Of a DNA stretch of 64,000 nt, positions 19,227 through 29,668 are shown piece by piece. Position 1 is the first letter of the stretch. Every line of letters begins with the position of its first letter. This DNA comes from Multifurca ochricompacta (taxonomy: Eukaryota > Basidiomycota > Agaricomycetes > Russulales > Russulaceae): positions 248,001 through 312,000 of the forward strand of contig WTXG01000006.1 of the NCBI GenBank assembly GCA_022496185.1. The letters are read 5' to 3'. The notes under the pieces were generated by a model that did not search any database, was not told the DNA's origin, and was given only the letters and a program-made list of their open reading frames with translations. The position numbers were made by a program, and so were the translations under genes.

Positions 19227-21634
19227 TTAACTGTTCTTGGGCGCTTGGGGATGTCGTAAATGGAACTCCGCAATCAGGTCCGGGGCAGAGATATCCCCGG
19301 CTGGTTCCCACGAGTTGTCAGAGTCTGGGAAACCTTTCCACTTGATCAGGTAATACAATTTGCGCCCTCGGCCTTGTCACTTGGAGTCTAGAACGCGCTC
19401 CACTTCCCATTCTTCTTCGCCGTCAATAAGGTCAGGTGGGGGTCTCGGGAAGTTCTCTCCATGAATGGAGGTTTCCTTGTAAGGGGTCAGAAGTTTGGCA
19501 TGGAAGACTGGGTGGATCTTCCATTTCGGCGGCAACCGCAATTCGTAAGAGACGTCTGACAGCTTCCTTGTGATTTGGAAGGGTCCGTGACGTCGGGGCG
19601 CTAATTTGGCCGAGGGGTGTGACGTGTGAATATTCCTACCCTCGAGCCACACCCAGTCATTGGTCTGATAAGGTGTGAATGTGCTTGGCTGTGCTGCCAG
19701 AAGCTGTTGCGCCTTTACCAGATTCTCATTGGCTGATCTCCGCAGCTCTTCCCATTGGCCAATTCGTTCAGTTACTGACGGGACATTGATGGGCTTCTCT
19801 GTCCATGTGGTGCGCGGGGTCCAGCCCATGATAAGGGAGAAAGGGGTGGATTTTGTCGTCCCATTGGGCCATGAATTGTGAGCGAACTCTGCGGTCGACA
19901 GCCATTCTGCCCAGTCGTCTTGCCTGCCATTGCACCAAAACCGGAGATACTGTTCCAACCATTGGTTCGTCCGCTCCGACTGTCCGTCTGTCTGTGGGTG
20001 GTATGCCGTCGAGATATTCTGCGTAATGTCCAGCGTTTTGCATAAGGCTCTCGCAAACGCCGATGTAAAGCGGGTATCTCAGTCGGAGATGATCCTTCTA
20101 GGGAGTCCGTAATGACGGTATACGTGGTTCAGGTATAGTTTCGCCACTCCTTCCGCTGTGATAGTTTCGTTGCAGGGAATGAAGAGGGCCGCTTTGGAAC
20201 AATCATGGTCTGTGATTGTAAGGATGGTGTCGAAGCCTTGTGATTTAGGCAGCTTGACAATGAAGTCCATGGCGATAGTCTGGAAAGGAGTCGAGGTGCT
20301 GGGAGTGATGGGGAGCATTGGTGGGATTTTCGGGTGCGTGTTCACCTTGTTTGCTTGACATGAGGCGCATCCTCGTACATAGCTCTCAATGTCTTTTTTC
20401 ATATTGGGCCACCAATAGTCTCTCTTGGCCAGGGCATAAGTGTTGGCAATGCCTGGATGGCCAGCGGAGGGAAGGTCGTGATGAAAATGGATCACCCCCC
20501 TCTTAATGTTGTCACCACCGGTGACAACGAGTCGATCCCCGTCTTTCCACCAAAGGCCGCTGATTTCCTTTAAATTGTGAGCGTCAGCCCATGAGCAGCA
20601 CAGGTCTTGGTTCATGTTTTGGGAGACTTGTGCCCAGAGGTCCATGTCATGGAGACTGACAACGGCCGTTTTGGCGAACACCTCTTCTGGGAGGACAGTG
20701 ATGTCGTTATTGTCGTCTTCCCCTGTATGCATGTCTGGTCTGCGCGACAATGCATCTGCTCTGGCATTCTGACTCCCCGCAATGTGTTTCAGCGTGAAGT
20801 TATATTCTTCTAGTTCCAAGACTTCTCGTGCTACACGCCGGCTGATCTTGTGGGGTTCCTTCCAATATAAGAGGTTGGAATGATCAGTGTGAATGATGGT
20901 CTTATGAGGGGTGCCTGCCAAATAGGGTCACCAGTGTCGCAACGCCTTAACTATGGCTAAAAGCTCCCTATCCCAGATGTCGTAGTTCCTTTCAGCAGGA
21001 GAGAAGGTCTCGGAATAGTACGCCACTGGGTGAAGCACTTGTGTGGCATCTCTCTGATATAATACTGCCCCGTTCGCAAAGTGTGAGGCGTCCACCTCTA
21101 GTTCAAAGGGGTGGCTCAGATCTGGTTGGATAAGTACTGGTTCTGAGCCGACGAGGTCCCTAATCTGTTCAAATGCTTGCTGCTGTGCGGCATCCCAATG
21201 CCATGGTACATCCTTTTTCAGTAGGTCGTTCAGTGGTCGCGCTATGCCCGAGAATCCCTTGACGAATCGTCGGTAAAAGTTACAGAATCCTATGAAAGAT
21301 CGGACATCCTTGACGCAGGTCGGCACGGGCCACTCCCGGATTCCCTGTACTTTTACGGGATCCATGCGCACTCGTCCCCCTTCCAAGATGACCCCTAGAT
21401 ATTCAATGCTCCGTTGTTCAAAGGAGCATTTGGCAGGTTTGAGGTAGAGGTCATGTTCATGCAGTATGTCCAGTACTTGATGTACCCGGCGTCGGTGGTG
21501 GTCCAAGTCATCTATAGTGGCTACTAGAATGTCGTCCATATAGACCACTACTTCTCCGGTGAGAATGAGATCACGGAAGATGTGATTCATCATGGCCTGG
21601 AACGTTGCCGGCGAGTTCGTGAGGCCAAAGAACA
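19227..21634 (-). pseudogene. Gy-3 pol, C-terminal two thirds: RT palm to chromodomain
   Basis: On the minus strand, right after the Tc1 insertion, the frame continues with MFFGLTNSPATFQ and the RT active site VVYMDDILVAT (about 21527-21545). RNase H (FELEVDASHFANG), the integrase HHCC finger (HHDLPSAGHPG then CASCQANK), the DDE core and a chromodomain ending at 19227 follow. TGA stops at 20928, 20079 and 19377 each replace CGA of Gy-2. Apart from the three TGA stops and the transposon, the domain order is that of a complete Tf1/sushi pol. Confidence 0.88.
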
Positions 21635-21998
21635 TACAGTGCCTCACAAAACTGAGTCAATGTTTTGCACTTTTGCACTGTCTGTTGAATATCACATCAG
21701 CCAAAATGAATATAAACAAAGTCTTGGTAGACCATAGAAGGTACAAGATAAGGGTTATGTAATGCAACAATAATTATGTAATTCTGATCAAAACTTGTGG
21801 AGCTATGCCCATTTCAAATTAGGGACTCATTGACTCAGTTTTGTGAGTGAGTATCAGAAATATCAGAATCTGATGCTCCACCAAATGTACAGCAACCAAT
21901 CCTTAATATATGGTTACCATAGTTATCTTGATATTGATGGGACCTGGAATAGAGCTATTTAACCATGGTTTACATTCCCAGAATATTTTAATTTCCCA

Positions 21999-22421
21999 AT
22001 GCACCCCACATCCTCTGCTCAGAAAGAAAACATGCTCTCTCTGGCCTCTGAAGGTCATTCCACTCACACTATTGCCTCCAGACTCAGCCTCAGCCAGTCC
22101 ACAGTCTCTAGGACACTCAGAATTCTCCTTACCAACCATCAGTCACCTCATTTTGGTCATCCTTCTAAGCTCTCTGCTACCTCTGAACATGCTATCATCA
22201 TATAAATCACCACAGGAAAGGTTGCCAATGCTGTCCAGGCCACAAAGCACATCAATTCCATCATCCCCAACCATGTCTCTTCACAAACTGTGCACTGGGT
22301 TCTTAAACAACATTCATTCAAGGCTGTAACAAAGAAGAAAAGGCCACTACTCTCTGCAGTACATTGCAAGAAGCACTTAGCCCTTGCTTTGAAGTACCAA
22401 AACTGGACTATGGAGGACTGG
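21999..22421 (+). pseudogene. Tc1 transposase N-terminal half, left arm
   Basis: The frame encodes a helix-turn-helix segment (ENMLSLASEGHSTHTIASRL, then LSQSTVSRTL) typical of paired-like Tc1 DNA-binding domains. An in-frame TAA follows near 22203, then a second conserved segment ending YQNWTMEDW. It stops at the palindrome centre, before the catalytic domain. Confidence 0.85.
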
Positions 22422-22896
22422 CATCTGACCCAAACCTGTTGATTTTGGTCTCATCTGACCAAATGACCCTCTTCCAGTCCTCCATGGTCCAGTTTTGGTA
22501 CTTCAAAGCAAGGGCTAAGTGCTTCTTGCAATGTACTGCAGAGAGTAGTGGCCTTTTCTTCTTTGTTACAGCCTTGAATGAATGTTGTTTAAGAACCCAG
22601 TGCACAGTTTGTGAAGAGACATGGTTGGGGATGATGGAATTGATGTGCTTTGTGGCCTGGACAGCATTGGCAACCTTTCCTGTGGTGATTTATATGATGA
22701 TAGCATGTTCAGAGGTAGCAGAGAGCTTAGAAGGATGACCAAAATGAGGTGACTGATGGTTGGTAAGGAGAATTCTGAGTGTCCTAGAGACTGTGGACTG
22801 GCTGAGGCTGAGTCTGGAGGCAATAGTGTGAGTGGAATGACCTTCAGAGGCCAGAGAGAGCATGTTTTCTTTCTGAGCAGAGGATGTGGGGTGCAT
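22422..22896 (-). pseudogene. Tc1 transposase N-terminal half plus first catalytic Asp, right arm
   Basis: This is the same protein segment as in the left arm, on the opposite strand, with the same TAA. It runs on through the 52-bp spacer as WKRVIWSDETKINRFGSD, which contains the first catalytic aspartate of the DDE/D core. The later catalytic residues are missing. The minus-strand copy is therefore the original orientation, and the left arm is an inverted duplicate that replaced the 3' half of the transposon. Confidence 0.85.
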
Positions 22897-23260
22897 TGGG
22901 AAATTAAAATATTCTGGGAATGTAAACCATGGTTAAATAGCTCTATTCCAGGTCCCATCAATATCAAGATAACTATGGTAACCATATATTAAGGATTGGT
23001 TGCTGTACATTTGGTGGAGCATCAGATTCTGATATTTCTGATACTCACTCACAAAACTGAGTCAATGAGTCCCTAATTTGAAATGGGCATAGCTCCACAA
23101 GTTTTGATCAGAATTACATAATTATTGTTGCATTACATAACCCTTATCTTGTACCTTCTATGGTCTACCAAGACTTTGTTTATATTCATTTTGGCTGATG
23201 TGATATTCAACAGACAGTGCAAAAGTGCAAAACATTGACTCAGTTTTGTGAGGCACTGTA

Positions 23261-24340
23261 ACATTAGGCTCGAACAACCCTTGATTTGTTTTGAATGCCG
23301 CTTTGCACTGGTCACCTTCCTTGATCCTGATGTTGTTATAACCCATCGCACGTCCATCTTTGAGAAGAGGGACTTATCCCTCATGGTGTCAATAAGTTCG
23401 GAGATGAGCGGTAGGGGGTAAGCGTTTTTCACGGTGTGTGTGTTAATCCGCCGATAATCCTGAACTGGTCGCAGCTTGCCATCCTTCTTTTTGATGAAGA
23501 AGAAGGGTGAAGCGTACTGTGACTTGGATGGGCGAATATATCCTTTTGCCAAGTGTTCTTCCAGGAACTCCGTCAATGCCACCTGCTCAGACTGAGACAG
23601 CGGATAGATTTTGCAATCTATTGCTGTTGGCGTATCAGGGAGTAAGTCGATAGCGTGGTCCCATGGTCTGGGAGGTGGAAAACGTTGGGATTCCTCCTCG
23701 GAAAACACCTTCCAGTGCCGATGGTAGGTACTTGGCACTACATCGCTGTATGTCTTTTCCACCTGCCCTTGTATTGCCTTCTGGGCGAGCTCCGACGCTT
23801 TAGTGGTGTAACAGCGTCCTGGGTCTTCTCTGTCCATGTTCATGGTTTTTATCAGTGGGTGTCTGACTGCATAGTCATATCCTATCGACGTGATGATAGT
23901 GGGATATGACTCTTTATCCATCGTCGCGTCAGCCCAGTTGATCTTGGGTTCAAACGCGGCAAGCCACGGATATCCTAAAATGAGATCTTCGTCTCCCAGA
24001 TCCGTAATCAGGAAACGAATGTTCTTTGTGGTTTCTCCAACCTGGACCTTCAAGTCCGTATAATGAGTGATTTTTCCGGCACGGTTGGCCGTTCCGTCAA
24101 TGTTCCAAATGTTCTTTTCCTGGGGAAGTGCCAGCCGTCCCAGGCCCATTGTTTTGATTAGTCGTGGGTGAATGAAATTATCTGTGGCTCCGGAGTCCAC
24201 TAAAATGTCTCGATCGGCCGTCCTCTGTGTAGTTTCAAAATGGACTGGTATTTTCAATGATTTGAATCGACTAGCATACACAGAGGTAACATGGAGTGCT
24301 CGTGCCCAGGCCGATGGGTTTGAGCCTAACAAAAATCCTT
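23261..24340 (-). CDS. Gy-3 pol, N-terminal part: protease and RT fingers
   Basis: This segment is in the -1 frame relative to gag and starts at the slip site. It holds the aspartic protease (ILVDSGATDNFI, about 24175-24215, then LGYPWLAAFEP), a linker, then the start of reverse transcriptase (KKKDGKLRPVQDYRRIN and SELIDTMRDKSLFSKMDV). The frame is open until the palindromic Tc1 insertion. A small frame disturbance occurs at 23340-23346, where Gy-2 reads WGYNN. The domain order is as in Tf1/sushi elements. Confidence 0.85.
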
Positions 24341-25837
24341 CTTTGCAAATGCCTTTTCTACTAGTATGGCGCGCACTTCCTCGCTCTCCTTCATCATGTT
24401 GGCCCATATATCCTGAGCCTTCTCTTCTTTTGATCGCTTGTCCACGGTGGGGGGGTTGTTCTGAACGGGATGTTCCGGTGCCACCGTGGCGACAGCAACT
24501 CGTGCTCCCTTCTTGGGACAGTCTCGGGACATATGTCCCAATGCCCTGCAACGGAAGCAGCGTCCTTCCTTCATTAGTGTCTGCCGCTCGTCTTCCGTAA
24601 GTGCTGCCCGAGCTCGGGCCCGATCTGCAGAGGTATCCATAGCGTTTGGATCCCTTTGGCCGTGTGATGCGGGCTTCACTCCGAACGCTGTCTTCCACTG
24701 GTCTCGGGTCTTTCCTTTCTTGGTGTCAACTCCAAACCTTGTCTGGAAGTCGAGGTAGTCTTGTTGCTGCCTCCGAGCAGCATCAACCCAAGTATCCCAG
24801 TCGTGGGGATGATGAAACTGGATGATATTTTTGACAAGGGGGTTGGGTAATCCTTGTGAGAAGAGGTCTAACGTTGCCTCTTCGTCTGTGTCGTAGCCGG
24901 CTCTGTTGGCTAGACTTCTGAACTTGGCGACGTATGCGTCAAGTTCTCCCTTCTCCATTCTGAGGGATTTTAGCTCCCAGGCTGCCTTCTGCTTGGCCTG
25001 CCCATCCGTGAAGGCATCCTTAAACCGCTCAGCGATGGTCTCCCAAAGACCTTCACTAGTGGTACGACGGCCACTTTCGACTTGTTCATTCAGCCATTCC
25101 AGCTGTTCCATGGTCCAGTCGTCAACCGCATCCCCCCGAATCAGGGAAAGGAACAGATTGGCTCGTTGGAAAGGGTTGACAATCTGTGGGACGTCATGGT
25201 TGAAGTTTTTAAAGGTTGTGAACTCCAACATGAATTTTTTGCTTTGTGAGCGGTCCCCAGTGAACGTTTGGGGAAGCACTCCTGATAGTCGTCCGGACGG
25301 GGGAGGAATGTTTGGTGGTGCCACCACCGGGGCTGGTGGGGCGGGGTCTGGAAGCTGGGCGGCAATGGTGGACATGTTCTGGTAAAACGGGGTAACGGTG
25401 TCGGTGGATTGTATGGAAATCTGGGGAGTTGTCAAAGCAGGGGCTCTGAACGTGACAACTTCGGGTGCAACTGGGGCTGTAGACGATGCTAATACCAGTG
25501 CTTCTTCGCTATGTTCTTCTACGTACTCCTCTGGTTCGGAGTCAGTGACAATGGCCGGGGGATTTTCTCTCCACGGGCCTAGTCCAAATTCAGGTGGGGC
25601 AGGTCTGGTTGTAACCCAAGAGTTTCGACTGTCCGAGTATCGGATGCAATACCAAACTCTTTTCTCTTCGTTGTATTCTACCGGTTGGTATCTTCCGTCG
25701 TGATAGACGTAGTATCCAAACTCGGACTCGAAATCTTTCCAGGCGGCAGAGCCAAGTACTTGCTGTGAAAGATTATTCTTGTCTCTGCGTTCGATGAGTT
25801 CTTCCCGAAAGAGGGTCTGACTGCGGCTGGAAGCCAC
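24326..25837 (-). CDS. Gy-3 gag: capsid and CCHC nucleocapsid, no AUG start
   Basis: This open frame of 503 codons corresponds to the Gy-2 gag at 14491-16008. It has the N-terminal YYVYHDGRYQPVEY region, a Pro-rich linker, the retrotransposon-gag capsid domain and a CX2CX4HX4C knuckle (CFRCRALGHMSRDC, near 24540). The first codon is GTG at 25835-25837 in context ACAGTGG. Upstream, TAA closes the frame at the LTR end. The first ATG in any frame after the predicted transcript start appears to be at about codon 152 (NMSTIAAQ, near 25372). The frame ends TAG at 24326. Confidence 0.85.
   Translation of the reverse strand: MASSRSQTLFREELIERRDKNNLSQQVLGSAAWKDFESEFGYYVYHDGRYQPVEYNEEKRVWYCIRYSDSRNSWVTTRPAPPEFGLGPWRENPPAIVTDSEPEEYVEEHSEEALVLASSTAPVAPEVVTFRAPALTTPQISIQSTDTVTPFYQNMSTIAAQLPDPAPPAPVVAPPNIPPPSGRLSGVLPQTFTGDRSQSKKFMLEFTTFKNFNHDVPQIVNPFQRANLFLSLIRGDAVDDWTMEQLEWLNEQVESGRRTTSEGLWETIAERFKDAFTDGQAKQKAAWELKSLRMEKGELDAYVAKFRSLANRAGYDTDEEATLDLFSQGLPNPLVKNIIQFHHPHDWDTWVDAARRQQQDYLDFQTRFGVDTKKGKTRDQWKTAFGVKPASHGQRDPNAMDTSADRARARAALTEDERQTLMKEGRCFRCRALGHMSRDCPKKGARVAVATVAPEHPVQNNPPTVDKRSKEEKAQDIWANMMKESEEVRAILVEKAFAKKDFC
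24331..24338 (-). promoter_or_regulatory. Candidate -1 frameshift site, Gy-3 gag/pol
   Basis: Minus-strand GGATTTTT sits just upstream of the gag stop (24326-24328). Pol continues in the -1 frame as FLLGSNPSAW. It is conserved with Gy-2 and Gy-1. Confidence 0.55.
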
Positions 25838-25843
25838 TGTGAG

Positions 25844-25854
25844 AGACTCGACTT
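25844..25854 (-). other. Gy-3 self-priming site (11 nt)
   Basis: AAGTCGAGTCT on the minus strand, two bases from the LTR. It is complementary to the predicted RNA 5' end at 26089 down to 26079. Confidence 0.75.
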
Positions 25855-25856
25855 GA

Positions 25857-26441
25857 TGTTACGTCCGGTGCGAGACGTTCTGCACGACTTGTGCGACAGC
25901 TTCGTTCGTATGTTCGGATAAGAGACCAATGAGGCCTCTTGGAGTATAGGTGGGTGAGTCAAAGCCAATGGGGCTGTTCCCGAGTGGCAATGTTGAGCGG
26001 AAAGTGCCTAAAGCACTGAGACGATCGAGTCAGAGGTTTCAAGGGGAAGTCCAGAAGACAAACACCGATGTATTCAATAAGTCGAGTCTGAGGTCTACAT
26101 TGTAGTTACAGCGGACTTATATACGTAATCGAATGGGCGTCTACGAGATAAGAAGACGGAGTCATGTGGGCCCAAATATCCGAAAGCGAAGGGCGTAAAG
26201 CCTAGCTTCTGATAGGGAACTAAGTAAGTGTCCGGTCGTATGATAAGGGATAAGAGATAGGGGAAGGGAGTCAATCATAAGCAAAGCGAGCCAAACAGAG
26301 ACAAAGTCAATCACGGGGAAGGAAGCAAAGCACGTGACGGATCCCACAATGGAGACGTGATCTGGTAATGTAGGGTAGGCGGCAAAGAGGGGTCGTCATT
26401 GGGTAGGAAGAAAAAGACGGGAAGAGACGGGGTTCGTAACA
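25857..26441 (-). repeat. 5' LTR of Gy-3 (585 bp)
   Basis: Bounded by TGTTAC and GTAACA, followed by target duplication GTTCC. It differs from 17338-17922 at three CpG positions only. No ATG was seen in any frame between the predicted transcript start and gag. Confidence 0.95.
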
Positions 26442-28160
26442 GTTCCGCTGGCGAGAATGTTTCCAAATAAAAGGCTACAGGGTGAAGAAGTCCCGTCGCG
26501 TCTCGCTGATTCAGTATGGCACCATTCGCGAAGTGAGATGCGTCAACTTCAAGTTCAAAGGATTTCTGCAGATCTGGTTGTAAAAGGACCGGTTCTGAGC
26601 CAATGATGTCACGAATTTGTTCAAAAGCCGTTTGATGTTCCTCCATCCAGTGCCAAGGGACGTCTTTCTTCAGTAATCTGTTCAGCGGTTGGGCGATCCC
26701 TGAGAATCCCCGGACGAAGCATCAATAGAAGTTACAGAAACCAATAAAAGACCACACGTCCTTGACACATGTAGGCACTGGCCATTCCCGGATCCCTTGC
26801 ACCTTTACGGGGTCCATCCACACCTGTCCTCCCTCTAGGATAACTCCTAGGTACTCTACACTTGGTTGTTCGAATGAGCATTTGGCGGGTTTAAGGTACA
26901 AATCGTGTTCGCAAAGGATGTCCAACACCTGATGTACTCGTTCTCGATGGTGGGTTAGGTCATTCGCGGTGGCAACTAATATGTCATCCATGTAAACCAC
27001 TACTTCGCCAGTAAGAATGAGGTCGCAGAAGATGTGGTTCATCATCGATTGGAAGGTAGCAGGTGAGTTGGTAAGGCCAAAAAACATAACATTTTGTTCG
27101 AACAGCCCCTGATTGGTCTTGAAGGCCGCTTTACATTGGTCCCCATCTTTGATCTGAATGTTATTGTATCCCCAGCAGACATCCATTTTGGAGAATAAGG
27201 ATTTATCCCTCATGGTATCGATGAGTTCCGAGATGAGTGGCAAAGGGTAGGTGTTTTTCACAGTATAGGTGTTTATCCGTCGGTAATCTTGAACAGGTCA
27301 AAGTTTGCCGTCTTTCTTCTTAATAAAGAAGAACGGCGATGCATATGGTGATTTCGACGGTCTAATGTATCCTTTTGCAAGATGTTCTTCCAGGAATGCT
27401 GTAAGTGCGGTCTGTTCTGCCTGTGACAATGGGTAAATTTTGCAGTCAATTGCCAATGGGGTATCGGGTACGAAGTCAATGGCATGATCCCATGGTCGCG
27501 CAGGGGGGAAGTGTTGCGATTCCTCCTCCGAGAACACTTTCCAGTGTCTATGGTATTCCGCTGGTACCACTTCTTCGAATGTCTTTTCCGTACGTCCTTC
27601 TACTGCCTTCTGCGCGAGCTCTGATGCTTTGGTAATAAAACAGCAGCTCGGGTCCCCTCTTTTGTCGCTGCTGCTGCAGAATGTCGGGCTGCGTAGTCAT
27701 ACCCTATTGATGTAATGAGCACAGGGTAGGAGTCCTTGCTCATTGTCGCATCGCCCCAGTTGATCTTAGGTTCGAATGCAGCAAGCCAGGGATATCCCAG
27801 AACTAAGTCTTCTCTGCCTAAATTGGTGACTAGGAAGCGTATTGTCTTTGTCTTCTCCCCTACCTGGACATTTAGGTCAGTGTAATGTGTAATTTTCCCT
27901 GCCCGATTGGCAGTTCCGTCAATATTCCAGATATTCTTCTCCTGGGGGAGTGCCAGCATTCCTAATCCCATGGTTTTCACCATCCGCGGGCTGATGAAAT
28001 TGTCAGTAGCTCCTGAGTCAATCAGGATGTCGCAATCAGCCGTTCTCTGTGTAGTCTCGAAATGTACTGGTATTTTCAACAATTTGAAGCGACTAGTATA
28101 CACAGAGGTTACATGTAATGCTCGTGCCCAGGCCGATGGGTTTGAGCCAATTAAAAATCC
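26442..28160 (-). pseudogene. Gy-1 pol, N-terminal part: protease, RT, start of RNase H
   Basis: On the minus strand this runs from the slip site (about 28153-28160) through the protease (ILIDSGATDNFI, about 28010-28030), the RT fingers, the YMDD active site (VVYMDDILVAT, about 26985-27005) and the start of RNase H. It stops at the Gy-3 insertion, where it joins 17332. Several stops and frame changes (for example near 27280, 27590 and 26720) break it. It is clearly homologous to Gy-2 and Gy-3 along its whole length. Confidence 0.88.
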
Positions 28161-29646
28161 TTCTTTGCGAATGCCTTTTCCACCAGGATGGCTCACACTT
28201 CTTCACTTTCCTTCATCATATTTGCCCATATTTCCTGCGCCTTTTCTTCCTTTGTCTTTTTGTTGACGGTCAGTGGATTGTTATGGACTGGTGTAACTGT
28301 TGCTTCCGCCACTCGTACCCCCTTTTTCGGGCATTCTTGGACATGTGCCCCTGCGCCTTGCAGCGAAAGCATCTCCCTTCTTTCATCAACGTCTGCCTTT
28401 TGTCCTCCGTGAGCGCAACCCGGGCTCTGGTTCTGTCAGCAGAGGTATCCATGGCATTCGGATCCCTCTGACTAGTATGCATGGGTTTGACTCCGAAGGC
28501 GGCCTTCCACTGGTCACGGGTCTTTCCCTTTTTGTGTCACCCCAAAATGCGTCTGGAAATCGAGGTAATCTTGCTGCTGTCAGCGAGCAGCATCTACCCA
28601 TGTGTCCCAGTCATTGGGATGATGAAACTGGATGATGTTCTTCACCAGTGGGTTAGGCAACCCCTGGGAGAAGAGGTCCATGTGGCCTCTTCGTCGGTGT
28701 CATAGCCAGCTCTGTTGGCTAGACTTCTGAACTTCACTACATAAGCATCGAGTTCTCCCTTCTCCATTCTAAGGGACTTAAGCTCTCGAGCGGCCTTCTG
28801 CTTGGCCTGTCCATCCATGAATGCATCTTAAATCTTTGGGCAATAGTTTCCCAAAGGCCCTTGCTAGTGGTACGATGGCCACTCTCGATTTGTTCGTTCA
28901 GCCACTCCAGCTGTTCCATGGTCCAATTGTCCACAGCCTCCCCTCAGATCAGAGAGAGGAAGAGGTTTGCACGTTGGAACAGGTTAATGATCTGGGGGAC
29001 GTCATGGTTGAAGTTCTTAAAGGTCGTGAACTCCAGCATGAATTTTTTGCTTTGCACCGTTCCCCAGTGAACGTTTGGGGCATACTCCCGACAACTGCCC
29101 CGATGGTGGGGGATGTTGGGTGGTAACATGGCTGGCGGGGGTGGGGGGGGAAGTGCTGGGTCTGGGAGCTTGGCGGCGATAGTAGACATGTTTTGGTAAA
29201 ATGGGGTGACGGTGTCGGTGGACTGTATCAAATCTGGGGAGTTGTCAAAGCAGGGGCTCTGGACGTGACAACTGCGGGTGCAACTGGGGTTGTAGTCAAC
29301 GCTAATACCAGTGCTTCTTCACTATGTTCTTCTACGTACTCTTCTGGCTCAGAGTCCGTAACGATGGCCAGGGGATTCTCCCTCCACGGTCCTAATCCAA
29401 ATTCAGGAGGAGCGGGTCCTGTAGTGACCCAAGAGTGTCGGCTGTCCAAATATCGGATATGGTACCAAACTCTTTTCTCGTCATCGTATTCTACCGGTTG
29501 GTATCTTCCGTCATGATAGACGTAGTATCCAAACTCGGACTCAAACTCTTTCCAGGTGGCAGAGCCAAGTACTTGTTGTGAAAGGTCAGGCTCATCCCTT
29601 CGTTCAATGGGTTCTTCTTTAAACAGGGTCTGACTGCGCTGGAAGC
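28151..29646 (-). pseudogene. Gy-1 gag (broken)
   Basis: This is the degenerate counterpart of the Gy-2 and Gy-3 gags. The N-terminal YYVYHDGRYQPVEY block (about 29490-29530), capsid pieces and the zinc knuckle (CFRCKAQGHMSKN, with the last Cys displaced, about 28345-28385) are recognisable, but at least four frame changes separate them. The equivalent of the GTG first codon is again GTG in context ATCGTGG. One base is missing shortly after it relative to Gy-3, so the local frame is shifted. The stop TAA lies at 28151-28153 beside the conserved slip string. Confidence 0.8.
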
Positions 29647-29668
29647 CACGATGAGAGACTCGACTTGA

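Larger units (their letters stand above)
21637..23258. mobile_element. Palindromic (foldback) Tc1-like transposon, TA duplication
   Basis: A 1622-bp element starts CAGTGCCTC and ends GAGGCACTG, between TA at 21635-21636 and 23259-23260. It consists of two 785-bp arms (21637-22421 and 22474-23258) that are inverted copies of each other, with one mismatch seen at the inner end, and a 52-bp spacer. Each arm carries the N-terminal half of a Tc1-type transposase. Each arm also has a second, inverted copy of its terminal motif about 190 bp inside (21644-21663 against about 21828-21847). Gy-1 and Gy-2 show the uninterrupted target (AACATAACATT-type). With no complete transposase it would need one in trans. 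Confidence 0.95.
17338..26441 (-). mobile_element. Gy-3: Tf1/sushi-type chromovirus, youngest of the three
   Basis: This is a complete element inserted into Gy-1 pol, with target duplications GTTCC at 17333-17337 and 26442-26446. Its LTRs are both 585 bp and differ at only three positions, all CpG-type. Its net length without the palindromic Tc1 insert is 7480 bp. Gag is open. Pol is open apart from three TGA stops and the Tc1 insertion in RT. The 3' ORF has a single-base frame break. Confidence 0.95.
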
